DNA of 36,616 bases from NCBI GenBank assembly GCA_017561155.1, contig JAFZDP010000004.1, forward strand, positions 1-36,616, written 5' to 3'. The position numbers and the translations under genes are program-made. The first letter of the stretch is position 1. Every line of letters starts with the position of its first letter. The notes below the pieces were generated by a model. It was not told the DNA's origin, searched no databases, and worked only from the letters and a program-made list of their open reading frames with translations. Origin of the DNA: Bacteroidales bacterium (GTDB lineage: Bacteria; Bacteroidota; Bacteroidia; Bacteroidales; P3). Shown in pieces: positions 9,301 through 16,556 of this stretch.

Positions 9301-10131
9301 TCTACAGACCCCAAGGTAATGGCTCCCGTTGAAGTGATAGAATACGACAAATGGGGAAATGTGACTATGCTTGCTGAGCAGGATAGTAAGGGTAACTATA
9401 TCTTATATCCTGGCGAGAAATGGTCTATACGTAGAGCAGAATATGATAGAAGAAACAATATTATATCATTATCTTTCTTCAATGAGAAAGATAAAACAGT
9501 GTTATGTTCAGATGGCTATCATAAGCAGACTTATCTTTATGATAAACATGACCGAAGGATTGAAGAAGCATATTGGGGAACAAATGGACAACCTATAATG
9601 GTTAATGGATACCACAAAGAGACATATAAATATGCTGAGAATTCTAATAATATAATGGAAGATGCAATATTTGATACAAAGGGGAATCCTATTAACAATA
9701 GTATTGGCTATCATAAAGTAATTATTACTTATAATGATGAAGGAACTATACAACTGACTCGTAAATATTATAAAGCAAATGGAAGTTTATTTGCAACGGA
9801 AAGATGGAATGGTTATGAGTGGGTAATCGAAGGTCAATCTAATGATTGGAGAGATGCTGTTAGAGAAATCAATAAGGAGTGTCCTGTAGATCTTGGAGAA
9901 GATACATTTCATTTAACTATAAAATCTTTGAAAGTTGTTGGTAATTCTTGTAAAGTAACATGGACTGTTCCCTATTCAGAAACCCAATTCTCGAGAGAAC
10001 AATTAGATATTCTGAAACAAATTGTTTTAGATTTTACTAAAGAATTGGAGAAAGATTTTGGACATAAACCTTATGTTGAAAGTATTTTGTATGATAAAAA
10101 TGGTTCCATATTGTATGTAAAACGTATTTAA
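6343..10131 (+). CDS. Ser/Thr kinase with large exported YD-like repeat domain
   Basis: A 1262-residue protein. Residues 10-275 are a full Hanks-type kinase (IGKGGMGAVY, K41 in AAIKV, HRDIKPAN with D136, DFG with D154, GTPSYMSPEQ). One membrane helix spans about 285-304. From about 430 to 1165 there are around 22 degenerate repeats, each 30-45 residues, with consensus Y-x-Y-D-x-x-G-N then about ten residues to Y-x-x-x-D-G-x-P (for example EYDEKGNVVRYSYFGVDGKP). They recall YD/RHS repeats but are longer. Residues 1170-1262 form a distinct alpha-beta end domain. The design (inside kinase, one helix, repeated outside sensor) parallels PASTA or NHL receptor kinases, with a different sensor. No RHS-type toxin tip or self-cleavage core is visible. 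It is last in the cluster. Binding partner or ligand unknown. Confidence 0.93.
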   Translation: MNIIGKEILNYRIVSLIGKGGMGAVYLAEHKNIGTQKAAIKVINANMVNDFTRKMLKDEAQHLAGLHHHNIVSFLDFHIDKEGNIYLIMEYAEGESLESYIKNINGLIVEDRICPMFEPILDAVGYAHKKGILHRDIKPANIVISTDGVPKILDFGIAKIINKSDDDESDNLVMGTPSYMSPEQVKGEHLDERSDIYSLGVLLHQMLTGNAPYDTTTLTEYEINKKVVDEPLPRMRTYYKYVSDKVQAVVDKATAKNPEDRYQSCEEFKKALHNAIYPWKPKTWMKFVAAAIIALIIGSGFYVWDYNRTKVRYFKDYVEVWGIPQGVGKLSSREHSHSHRSYKFVYKKRKLLRVSHVNSLDKLIDDGESERNERPIDQEFFYTDNGKVSRVVVKDRSGKILYVKSYNDKLNTMAFQYNDEHGTERTISNKTVGYGRLLEQNADDRGRISRWWIEYDEKGYVTTIRYAGLDNSSVCDENGIYGRKFVRDNKGRATEIHYIGRDGEPQPTKWGLGIKKFYYDDDDNWVKAEYLTIDGQPAYDVDDGVGVYVMEYDKYGNVEYALHQAPDGSLMYPKMNNIAGYHYIYDNKGFEIRTEYLDSDKKPMFVNGQGFAIVESEYDQNGYLAKTIFLDPDGNLVETSAGYASNTFVNDEHGNILESWMYSLDNELCSGSNGFAGVKCEYDSIGNQIKIVYYGNDQMPCETSNGTSGEAYEFNNKNLVTRVTYLNKELNPVQNVNNIAVIVFEYDQRGNTTKVSFFDVDGSSPIYNNEGTAGWNDVYDEMGRHIERNFFDKNGNSFIPSGIHCAKKIYSYDENGNLKSYKYYNLNGQLISINGISGYEYVRDISGNILEEKPIGTDGNLAYGYLIQRYKYDKYNNVIESSLYSKTGAAKNSHNIHKYVYKYNSRNQVIERYHYGTDGSPVMSDENWSSAIFEYDEKGNVVRYSYFGVDGKPCMTNFDKGWSSATSEYDSYGRVVKQCYFGTDGNSTDPKVMAPVEVIEYDKWGNVTMLAEQDSKGNYILYPGEKWSIRRAEYDRRNNIISLSFFNEKDKTVLCSDGYHKQTYLYDKHDRRIEEAYWGTNGQPIMVNGYHKETYKYAENSNNIMEDAIFDTKGNPINNSIGYHKVIITYNDEGTIQLTRKYYKANGSLFATERWNGYEWVIEGQSNDWRDAVREINKECPVDLGEDTFHLTIKSLKVVGNSCKVTWTVPYSETQFSREQLDILKQIVLDFTKELEKDFGHKPYVESILYDKNGSILYVKRI

Positions 10132-10198
10132 TAAACTCAAATATGCTGTTATAAAAAGCAAAGTGATAAATTTGATTATTTATGCATTATTGATAAAG

Positions 10199-10297
10199 AT
10201 GTTCATAATAGACATTACCTTTGTTGATATAACTTCGGATGATGTTTATAACAACACTAAAACAATGATAGTCGAAGTACATCCTGTATCAGATTAA
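10199..10297 (+). CDS. Possible small ORF (32 aa) downstream of the YD-repeat kinase
   Basis: ATG at 10199 opens a 32-codon frame ending TAA at 10295-10297 (MFIIDITFVDITSDDVY...). The same frame is open further upstream, with a GTG at 10163 that would add a hydrophobic N terminus (INLIIYALLIKMF). It sits between the kinase stop and the terminator at 10339, so it would be transcribed with the island. There is no recognisable ribosome-binding signal and no known family; it may be chance. Confidence 0.2.
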   Translation: MFIIDITFVDITSDDVYNNTKTMIVEVHPVSD

Positions 10298-10338
10298 AGC
10301 GAAGCTTGTTAGATTTATCCGATTCATTCAATTTATTA

Positions 10339-10370
10339 AAAGCGGAGCACACAAGTGCTTCGCTTTTTTT
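10339..10370 (+). terminator. Rho-independent terminator of the signalling island
   Basis: AAAGCGGAGCAC at 10339-10350 pairs with GTGCTTCGCTTT at 10355-10366 across a 4-nt loop with one wobble, followed directly by more T residues. It lies about 210 bases after the last island gene and reads in the plus direction. Confidence 0.85.
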
Positions 10371-10383
10371 GTGTGGATTATTC

Positions 10384-10441
10384 AGGGTGGTTCTATAAAA
10401 TTCCATTAAAGCACTTGCAAAGCAATTTTTATATATTACCT
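10384..10441. repeat. Shrunken copy of a MITE-like element (copy B)
   Basis: A 58-base stretch whose left end (AGGGTGGTTCTATAAAATTCC) resembles the left end of the element at 16557 (AGGTAACTTCTAAAAATTCC), and whose right end (TTGCAAAGCAATTTTTATAT, then ATTACCT) nearly matches the right end of that element. The ends are imperfect inverted repeats. The middle part, including the central hairpin, is missing, so this is an internally deleted remnant. Confidence 0.6.
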
Positions 10442-10523
10442 TTAGAGAACTTAGCGGTGCTGTCGAAATCGTTCTGTCTCGTTCAATCACATAGTCTGCT
10501 ATAGTCAATCATATATATAACAA

Positions 10524-10571
10524 AGATTCGCCAACAATACATCTAATTAGAAGTATTCCGTTGGCGAATCT
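10524..10571 (-). terminator. 48-base near-perfect palindrome, probable minus-strand terminator
   Basis: AGATTCGCCAAC at 10524-10535 pairs exactly with GTTGGCGAATCT at 10560-10571, and the enclosed AATACATCTAATTAGAAGTATT is itself almost self-complementary, so the whole forms one long hairpin with a 2-base bulge. Read on the minus strand the stem is followed by TTTGTTATATATA. It lies 46 bases beyond the stop of the minus-strand gene at 10618. The T-run is weak, so it could alternatively be a repeat element. Confidence 0.5.
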
Positions 10572-10617
10572 ATACTTGCACCACAATTTTTAGAATTTGC
10601 CTAAACTACCGGTTTAT

Positions 10618-11001
10618 TTATTTTTTCAACTTAAATTCGGCCAAAGCGCCACCGCGTCCACAATCGCGTACCACCACAAGACTTACGGCATCTTTCTTGT
10701 TTTCTGTAATTTTTATTATCAGTTTTCTGGTGTAAATTTCGTTACCTACTTCTACCCAATCGGAAGCTTTTTCTACTTTTATACCATCCAATTTAAATTT
10801 TGTATCGGTAACATCCAACCCACAATTTCCATGTGTTGTTTCAAATTTCACTACCAAAACATACTCTTCGCCTACTTTAACTTTGTCCGGATTTACTATT
10901 TTTCCATTCTTGTCTTGCAATGTAAATTCTATACTACATGCATAAGCAGAAACTGCTGTTCCGCAAATAAGCAATAATGCTACTAAGATTTTTTTTATCA
11001 T
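10618..11001 (-). CDS. Small secreted beta-rich protein of unknown function
   Basis: A 127-residue protein with a clear signal peptide (MIKKILVALLLICGTAVSAYA, cut before C22). The residues before C22 do not make a good lipobox, so I favour a soluble exported protein over a lipoprotein. The mature part has C22, C60 and C114, the last in a conserved-looking VVRDCGRGGALAEF end, and alternating hydrophobic strands (EEYVLVVKFE, TRKLIIKITE). This fits a single beta-sandwich domain, perhaps with one disulphide. I do not recognise the family. It lies 81 bases downstream of the TerC-like gene on the same strand and may be transcribed with it, but there is no evidence that the two are functionally linked. 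Confidence 0.75.
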   Translation of the reverse strand: MIKKILVALLLICGTAVSAYACSIEFTLQDKNGKIVNPDKVKVGEEYVLVVKFETTHGNCGLDVTDTKFKLDGIKVEKASDWVEVGNEIYTRKLIIKITENKKDAVSLVVVRDCGRGGALAEFKLKK

Positions 11002-11082
11002 TTTCTGTTTCTTTTATATTATGTTTTTAATGTATCTTTTGTACCTTTTTATTATCAAATATTATGCTTTAAAGTTCTCTTT

Positions 11083-12141
11083 TTACGAAGCACTTTCTAC
11101 TTTTTCCTTTTTGGGAAATATAAGCGACACTACAATACTCAATACAAGTATCAGTGCAATAATCATCAACGACATTCCTGTTCCTATTTCTATATGCCAG
11201 AATGTGTGTAGCAACATTTTCACTCCTATAAATGTAAGCAGTACGCCCAAACCATATTTCAAAGTCCAGAACATATTCATTACATTGCTTAGCATAAAGA
11301 ACAACGAACGCAATCCCAATATAGCAAAAATATTAGAGAAGAACACAATAAATGGGTCTTGTGTAACAGAAAACACCGCAGGAATAGAGTCTACAGCGAA
11401 TATCACATCAGAGAATTCTATTACCAACAGCACCACAAATAGCGGAGTTATATATCTTTTTCCGTCTACACGTGCAAAGAAATCATGGCCGTGACCTTGT
11501 GGCAACAAACGAAAATGTTTAGAAGCAAAGCGTACCATAGGGTGTTTTTCTGTATCTATCTTTTCATCATTCTTATCGAAAAACATTTTGATACCGGATA
11601 TTACTAATATACCTCCGAACACTGCCAATATCCACGAGAAACGTTGAATAAGGGCTGCACTGGCAAATATAAATACAAAACGCAATACTATTGCACCTAT
11701 AATTCCCCAAAACAATACTCTGTGATAATATTTTTGATCTATACCAAAACTGATGAATATCATTATCATCACAAATATATTATCGATAGACAATGCTTTT
11801 TCTAACAAATAACCGGTAAGATATTCCAACGTTAAAGCTTTACGATAAATATCCATATTGGCTTCTAGTCCTAACGAAGCATCGAGATGCAGATTGTGCC
11901 CATGTTTGATATTGATTGTCTGCAATTGCTCCATTGTGTTTACACCATGAATCCATTCGGCACCAAAATAAATAACGCCGGCAAACAACAGTGCCAAGCT
12001 TATCCACACACATGTCCATGCTGTTGCCTCTTTAAAAGAAATAACGTGATCTTTCTTATGAAAAACTCCCAAATCGAGAACTAACATAAGGGTAACTATC
12101 ACTAAAAACCCTCCAAAAAATAAAATTTCATTTACATTCAT
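11083..12141 (-). CDS. TerC/Alx-family integral membrane protein, probable metal (Mn2+) transporter
   Basis: A 352-residue protein with about nine hydrophobic helices. Diagnostic TerC motifs are present: LVLDLGVFHKK near the N terminus, YLLEKALSIDNIFVMIMIFI in the middle, and IEFSDVIFAVDSIPAVFSVT followed by FSNIFAILGLRSLFF. The acidic residues of the DN and FSD.IFAVDS motifs are those expected to bind the cation. Bacterial homologues (Alx, TerC) export manganese and help metalate exported enzymes; tellurite resistance is a historical name. No yybP-ykoY riboswitch can sit upstream because the TPR gene ends only 25 bases before this start, so the gene is read from upstream. The last residues (FPKKEKVESAS) are a short cytoplasmic tail. 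Confidence 0.9.
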   Translation of the reverse strand: MNVNEILFFGGFLVIVTLMLVLDLGVFHKKDHVISFKEATAWTCVWISLALLFAGVIYFGAEWIHGVNTMEQLQTINIKHGHNLHLDASLGLEANMDIYRKALTLEYLTGYLLEKALSIDNIFVMIMIFISFGIDQKYYHRVLFWGIIGAIVLRFVFIFASAALIQRFSWILAVFGGILVISGIKMFFDKNDEKIDTEKHPMVRFASKHFRLLPQGHGHDFFARVDGKRYITPLFVVLLVIEFSDVIFAVDSIPAVFSVTQDPFIVFFSNIFAILGLRSLFFMLSNVMNMFWTLKYGLGVLLTFIGVKMLLHTFWHIEIGTGMSLMIIALILVLSIVVSLIFPKKEKVESAS

Positions 12142-12166
12142 CTTTCATTTATATTATTTATAGTTG

Positions 12167-13978
12167 TTATTTTAGTTTATTATATCTTTTCCTTGCTTCT
12201 ACAACATACAAGCTTGCAGAATAGTCTAAAAGTATTTTCTCGTAATATTCTTTTGCTTTTACAGTATCGTTAAGTTTGGTTTCGTACATATCGCCAAGCA
12301 TAAACAAAGCATCGTCGGCAAGAATATCACTACCATAAAAGTCTACAATTTTTTGTAGTAACGTATCCGCTTGCAAAAAATTATTTTGCTTTAATGCTAT
12401 TTGAGCCTTACGCATAAGCACCTCGTCGAACAAAGCATGCGATAAATTAGTTTCCAATATGGAATCAAAATATATCCACGCTTGCTCAAATTTGTTTTGG
12501 TATATCAGTAAATCGGCTTTGGCAAAGTACTCCAACGATGTATATGTACTATCGTCTTCCATATTGTCACTTATCAGCAACGACAATTGCATGGCGTCGT
12601 TAGCAACAAGTTTCGATGTAGAAGCTCTCAAAACATCTAACTGGGATTTTGCCCATTCAAAATCGCCTTTGTAGTACGACAGTTTTGCATTCTTTAGTTT
12701 TGCCATAGCGCCAATAATATCATTCTTATTGGCTTTTTCCACTTGCATATACAGCAATGCCGACTCCCACATTTCGCCGCCAAATATCAATATATCGCCA
12801 AGTTCTAACTTCACTGCGTCTATATCTTTCTTTGCTGCACCTTTCATGTCTACAATATCGTACAATATATCTGCTGCCTTCTGTATATCGTATACATAGA
12901 ATGCCAAAATATTAGCATAATTCCTCATTATCGGTATTGTTTGAACATTTTTTCCCAATTCGTTAAGTGTTTGTTCGTATTCTCCTACCAGTACCGACAA
13001 TTCCTTTTCCGACAATGCATAGTTTTTATTTATCTTATTGAATTTCACATTAAGCAGTTCTACCTTACTTGCAATATAGTATGGATTCTCCGGTCCTTTT
13101 TTCACTATATAGTCGTAGGCTTGTTGTGCAATGTCGTATATTTCGTTTGTCTTTGCCATATTGGCCACCTTGAACACCTGTTCTGCATTAGCCTGTGGGA
13201 AACGACTGTCTACAGCTTGTGCCTGTTTCAACGCAAAATCGAAATCTTTTTGCTGAACAGAAAACCATATCATCATTTCCAAATATGTATTATTGTTTGG
13301 CGACTTTTGCAACCTGCCAACCAATGCTTTTCTCAAACTTTCAGCCAAGCGTGGATTGTCTGTTTGGTTTAGCGACTTTTGCAGGAACACTTGCATCTGT
13401 GATTTTATTGCCGGATTTATCTCTAGAAAATCCAAGTACTCCTTCATCATTGCATCGAAACTGCCTTTCTTTTCATACAACGTTGCCAACTCAAACACAT
13501 AAAACTGATTACTATTCATCTTCTTTCTTGCCGTCAAGTACGATTCTATAGCATAGTCGTACAACTCTTTTTGCTCAAAAGCAGCAGCCAAACCATTTAC
13601 ACGTTGTGCATCGGGTGTCAGCATCTCTAAGGCTTTAGCAAATACTTTCTCAGCTTTAGAATCCTTACCTTCTCTAAGGTAGACATATCCCAAGTCCACA
13701 TATAAATTCAAATTGTTGGATTCTTTCTTCATTCGCTTTTCCACCAATCGCTGTGCGTCCTTGTATTTTTCCAATTCTAAATACGATGTAAGCAATTGCT
13801 GATAATAGAAATTATTTTGCGACTTTTCGTAGAATCGCTCATACAATTCGGCTGCTTTGTCATACTCTTTGTTTCTAAAATAGTATTCGGCTGCCTGTGC
13901 TTCATTGTTGGTTTGAGCCATACCTTCAACACAAAACAGCATTGCGAACAAAAAACAAAGATATATGCGTTTCATCAT
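12167..13978 (-). CDS. Secreted TPR-repeat protein
   Basis: A 603-residue protein with a signal peptide (MMKRIYLCFLFAMLFCVEGMA|Q). From residue 28 to the end it is alpha-helical with TPR patterns, for example AEYYFRNKEYDKAAELYERF, VYLREGKDSKAEKVFAKALE and DMYETKLNDTVKAKEYYEKI. I count roughly ten degenerate repeats, some spaced irregularly, as in the periplasmic or outer-membrane TPR proteins common in Bacteroidota. No enzyme domain is seen. It ends 25 bases before the TerC gene and was probably transcribed with it. Its likely role is a scaffold in the envelope; the partner is unknown. Confidence 0.87.
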   Translation of the reverse strand: MMKRIYLCFLFAMLFCVEGMAQTNNEAQAAEYYFRNKEYDKAAELYERFYEKSQNNFYYQQLLTSYLELEKYKDAQRLVEKRMKKESNNLNLYVDLGYVYLREGKDSKAEKVFAKALEMLTPDAQRVNGLAAAFEQKELYDYAIESYLTARKKMNSNQFYVFELATLYEKKGSFDAMMKEYLDFLEINPAIKSQMQVFLQKSLNQTDNPRLAESLRKALVGRLQKSPNNNTYLEMMIWFSVQQKDFDFALKQAQAVDSRFPQANAEQVFKVANMAKTNEIYDIAQQAYDYIVKKGPENPYYIASKVELLNVKFNKINKNYALSEKELSVLVGEYEQTLNELGKNVQTIPIMRNYANILAFYVYDIQKAADILYDIVDMKGAAKKDIDAVKLELGDILIFGGEMWESALLYMQVEKANKNDIIGAMAKLKNAKLSYYKGDFEWAKSQLDVLRASTSKLVANDAMQLSLLISDNMEDDSTYTSLEYFAKADLLIYQNKFEQAWIYFDSILETNLSHALFDEVLMRKAQIALKQNNFLQADTLLQKIVDFYGSDILADDALFMLGDMYETKLNDTVKAKEYYEKILLDYSASLYVVEARKRYNKLK

Positions 13979-14108
13979 AGTCGTGTAATATAATTATGTA
14001 TTATTTCTATTATTGCTGTAAACTTTTAAATAACAATTTTTTCCCTATTTTATTTTGCAGTATATGTATTTTTTATCATTTCTAAGGCCTTAGTCTTATA
14101 CATATATA

Positions 14109-15245
14109 TTAGTTGTTTCTATCTTCGAACTCTTTGGCAATAGCGAACAAGAAGTTTGCCGTAGGAATTATTATATCGTCCGGAAAGTCGTAGTTTGGAT
14201 GATGTAACTCTAAACATTCCTTCCCCGCTCCTACTCCGAAAAATGCTCCTTTGTAGCACTTCAAATACTCGGCAAAATCTTCCGACCATCTAAAAGGCAA
14301 ATCCAATTGACACACTTCTGTTTCCAACTTATCTGCTACTTGTTTTACAACATCTACCGACTCATTATTATTTTCTGTAGCTGCAAATGGTTCTCTATAT
14401 TCTGTAGATATTTCCAAGCCATACTCTTCTTTTAATCTGTCTAACTCTGCATTCAAAAATTCCTGCAACTCAGACATTGCATTGTTTGTAAAGGCTCTAA
14501 GAGTGTATCCTATTTCGGCATTTCCTGCTGCTGTACCAAAAGCCACTTCGCCTGCCTTTATATATATTAATGTTGCTTGTCGCACATCGTTGGTATCGAC
14601 ATAGTGTTGGTTGTACTTTGTCATACTATTTATGATGTTTGCTATAGCTTTGTCCGGATTTATTCCTTTTTCAGGGTGTGCAGCATGAGTTTGTCGTCCT
14701 TGCATTTTTATTACGACTCCCACCGATGCTGCTGCAAATGTTCCATGTTTCAACACTACTGCATTCAGCGAATACTTAGGCAAATTATGAAAGCCATATA
14801 TCTCATCTATCGAATATTTGTCTAATACTCCGGAGTTAAGAATATTCTTTGCTCCGTTACCGGTTTCTTCTTCGGCTTGGAATATCAGTACTATATTCAA
14901 CTTAGGCTTGTTTGCAGCCACTAGTTCGGCCAACTTTAACAATATAGCAGCATGCCCATCGTGACCACATTTGTGCGACACACCATCTACCACCGATTTA
15001 TACGGCACATCCAGTGTTTCATTTATTGGCAAGGCATCTATATCGGCACGAAAAGCCACTGTTTTTGCACTATCAGAGTAGTGCCATACAGCCACTATTC
15101 CACAGCCACCCACATTTTGATGCAAGTGTGTTGGCGACAAATTTTCTAATAGGCGTACAAGCATAGCACCTGTATTCCTCTCGTTTCCCGATAATTCAGG
15201 ATTGGAATGCAACCAACGACGTAGATCTACTATATCTTCAAACAT
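14109..15245 (-). CDS. M20-family amidohydrolase (N-acyl-amino-acid / hippurate hydrolase-like)
   Basis: I choose the ATG at 15243-15245 (MFEDIVDLRRWLHSNPELSG, 378 residues), which starts 5 bases after the aroB stop; an upstream in-frame ATG at 15284 would add 13 residues and overlap aroB by 34 bases. The usual M20D features are present: LHSNPELSGNE, FRADIDALP, metal ligands C93, H95 and H98 in CGHDGHAA, E124/E125 in FQAEEETGNG, H152 in GFHNLP, and a C-terminal LHHPNYDFPD. The family removes acyl groups from amino acids or small peptides using two metal ions; the exact substrate cannot be told. It is cytoplasmic (no signal peptide). The tight spacing indicates an aroB operon. Confidence 0.88.
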   Translation of the reverse strand: MFEDIVDLRRWLHSNPELSGNERNTGAMLVRLLENLSPTHLHQNVGGCGIVAVWHYSDSAKTVAFRADIDALPINETLDVPYKSVVDGVSHKCGHDGHAAILLKLAELVAANKPKLNIVLIFQAEEETGNGAKNILNSGVLDKYSIDEIYGFHNLPKYSLNAVVLKHGTFAAASVGVVIKMQGRQTHAAHPEKGINPDKAIANIINSMTKYNQHYVDTNDVRQATLIYIKAGEVAFGTAAGNAEIGYTLRAFTNNAMSELQEFLNAELDRLKEEYGLEISTEYREPFAATENNNESVDVVKQVADKLETEVCQLDLPFRWSEDFAEYLKCYKGAFFGVGAGKECLELHHPNYDFPDDIIIPTANFLFAIAKEFEDRNN

Positions 15246-15250
15246 TATCT

Positions 15251-16318
15251 TTACTTTTTGCACAATTGCATAAAGGCATCGCATATTTCATTTTCCGACA
15301 CCGCAACATCTATCATTGCTTCGCCTACATCGTGCAACAATGTACAGTATATATTTCCGTTACTGTTTTTCTTATCGGCAGCCACATACGCCAATAGTTC
15401 TTCCAAATCTGTAAGTTTATAGTTTGGCATAGCCACCATCTGACTTACCATATTGAGTAGTTTGTTGTATTCGTCGGTCGAAAAGCCTACTTTTTTCATA
15501 GAAAGATATGCTTCGCCTACCATACCTATACCCACAGCTTCGCCATGCGAAAGTGGATTTTCATGATGACGCAACGAGAAACTTTCTATTGCATGTCCCA
15601 ATGTATGTCCGAAGTTTAGCATCTTTCTTATTCCCAAATCGTATTGGTCGGTTTTCACAATAGCAGTTTTTATCTGTGCCGCTGCTCTTATCATACTTGG
15701 ACTTATGGTTGGATTTTCGTCGCCAAGCTTTTCGCAAAGTTCTGCATACATAGCAGCATCGCCTACCATGAACGTTTTTATCATCTCGAACAATCCCGAC
15801 ATCCATTCACGCTGTGGTAATGTTTCCAAAAACTTAGGCTCTATACACACTACTTCCGGAGCATAGAAAAAACCTATCTGGTTTTTTATTCCTTCAATGT
15901 TTACTGCTGTTTTACCACCAATGGCTGCATCTATCATTCCCACCAATGTAGTAGGAATATTTATGTAACGTATTCCACGTTTGAATGCTGCTGCCACAAA
16001 GCCGCCCATGTCGCTTACCATTCCGCCACCAAGGTTTACTATAATAGATTGACGGTCGGCTGGCATATCAAGCAACGCTTGCCACAATTGCGAAGCTATC
16101 TCTAAAGTTTTATTGTCTTCGCCGCATTCTATTTCTAAAAATTCCGACTCTTGCAATGCCTCTACTTCCGATACTAATAGTGGCAAACAGTGTTCCGACG
16201 TATTTTCGTCGGTAAGAATAAAATATTTAGCCGAAGAATATTTTTCGGTATTTAGCAATCTATTCAATTGTGATAAAGACGATTGTCTTGATGGTAACAA
16301 TAGTTTCGTTGGCTTCAT
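15251..16318 (-). CDS. aroB: 3-dehydroquinate synthase
   Basis: A 355-residue protein catalysing the second step of the shikimate pathway, converting DAHP to 3-dehydroquinate with NAD and a divalent metal. Visible motifs are the NAD-binding NLGGGMVSDMGGFVAA (about 95-110), IPTTLVGMIDAAIGGKTAVN, and the metal ligands E178 in GLFEMIK, H238 in NFGHTLGHAIES and H258 in SHGEAVGIGM. The usual glycine-alanine-glutamate motif (GxAEIIK) has Phe in place of Ala here. Length matches the family. A TAnnTTTG promoter core lies about 20 bases upstream of the start, and the M20 hydrolase gene follows 5 bases after the stop. Confidence 0.95.
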   Translation of the reverse strand: MKPTKLLLPSRQSSLSQLNRLLNTEKYSSAKYFILTDENTSEHCLPLLVSEVEALQESEFLEIECGEDNKTLEIASQLWQALLDMPADRQSIIVNLGGGMVSDMGGFVAAAFKRGIRYINIPTTLVGMIDAAIGGKTAVNIEGIKNQIGFFYAPEVVCIEPKFLETLPQREWMSGLFEMIKTFMVGDAAMYAELCEKLGDENPTISPSMIRAAAQIKTAIVKTDQYDLGIRKMLNFGHTLGHAIESFSLRHHENPLSHGEAVGIGMVGEAYLSMKKVGFSTDEYNKLLNMVSQMVAMPNYKLTDLEELLAYVAADKKNSNGNIYCTLLHDVGEAMIDVAVSENEICDAFMQLCKK

Positions 16319-16338
16319 TTCTATATATATTTAAAGTG

Positions 16339-16346
16339 CAAAAATA
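16339..16346 (-). promoter_or_regulatory. Probable aroB promoter -7 box
   Basis: Read on the minus strand the bases are TATTTTTG, matching the Bacteroidota -7 consensus TAnnTTTG, 20 bases upstream of the aroB ATG. No clear TTTG -33 box is visible at the right distance (a TTTC lies nearby). Confidence 0.5.
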
Positions 16347-16485
16347 CATATTTTTTACGAAACAGCCTAATAGAATATAACTTTGAGCACGCTTTTGTTT
16401 ATTATTTATTGTATAACGCTTTTGCGGTTGGCTCCTTACCTATTCCTACCTATCTATGCCGTGCATAACTACCGAACCAAACAAA

Positions 16486-16530
16486 ACAAAAAAACTACAG
16501 AATTTACTCTATGGAATAAACTCTGTAGTT
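16486..16530 (-). terminator. Terminator downstream of the PBP gene
   Basis: AACTACAGAATTTA at 16493-16506 pairs with TAAACTCTGTAGTT at 16517-16530 with one mismatch. On the minus strand the stem runs into GTAGTTTTTTTGTTTTG, a good U-run. It serves the minus-strand PBP/gldH/ricT/holB block; a MITE-like element lies between the PBP stop and this terminator. The rest of 16319-16485 holds nothing else I recognise. Confidence 0.8.
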
Positions 16531-16556
16531 CGATGTGTAAATATTATATATTCTTT

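Noticed and set aside
223-10131. Type VI secretion regulatory locus
   Set aside because: FHA, PP2C and kinase genes recall T6SS threonine-phosphorylation control, but no structural T6SS gene is in the window.
6343-10131. RHS polymorphic toxin
   Set aside because: The repeats are YD-like but longer, the protein starts with a kinase, and no conserved RHS core cleavage motif or toxin tip is visible; the final domain is encoded in frame without an immunity gene after it.
10257-10508. Minus-strand 83-codon open frame
   Set aside because: It runs through the terminator at 10339 and the MITE remnant at 10384; composition and position indicate a chance frame.
11083-12141. Tellurite-resistance or Ter-type stress system linked to the kinase island
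   Set aside because: Only a single TerC/Alx membrane protein is present, on the opposite strand and beyond a terminator; no TerD, TerB or vWA genes are seen.
14082-14093. 12-base palindrome CTAAGGCCTTAG
   Set aside because: Short and isolated between two minus-strand genes; no T-run or partner site, so no function can be assigned.
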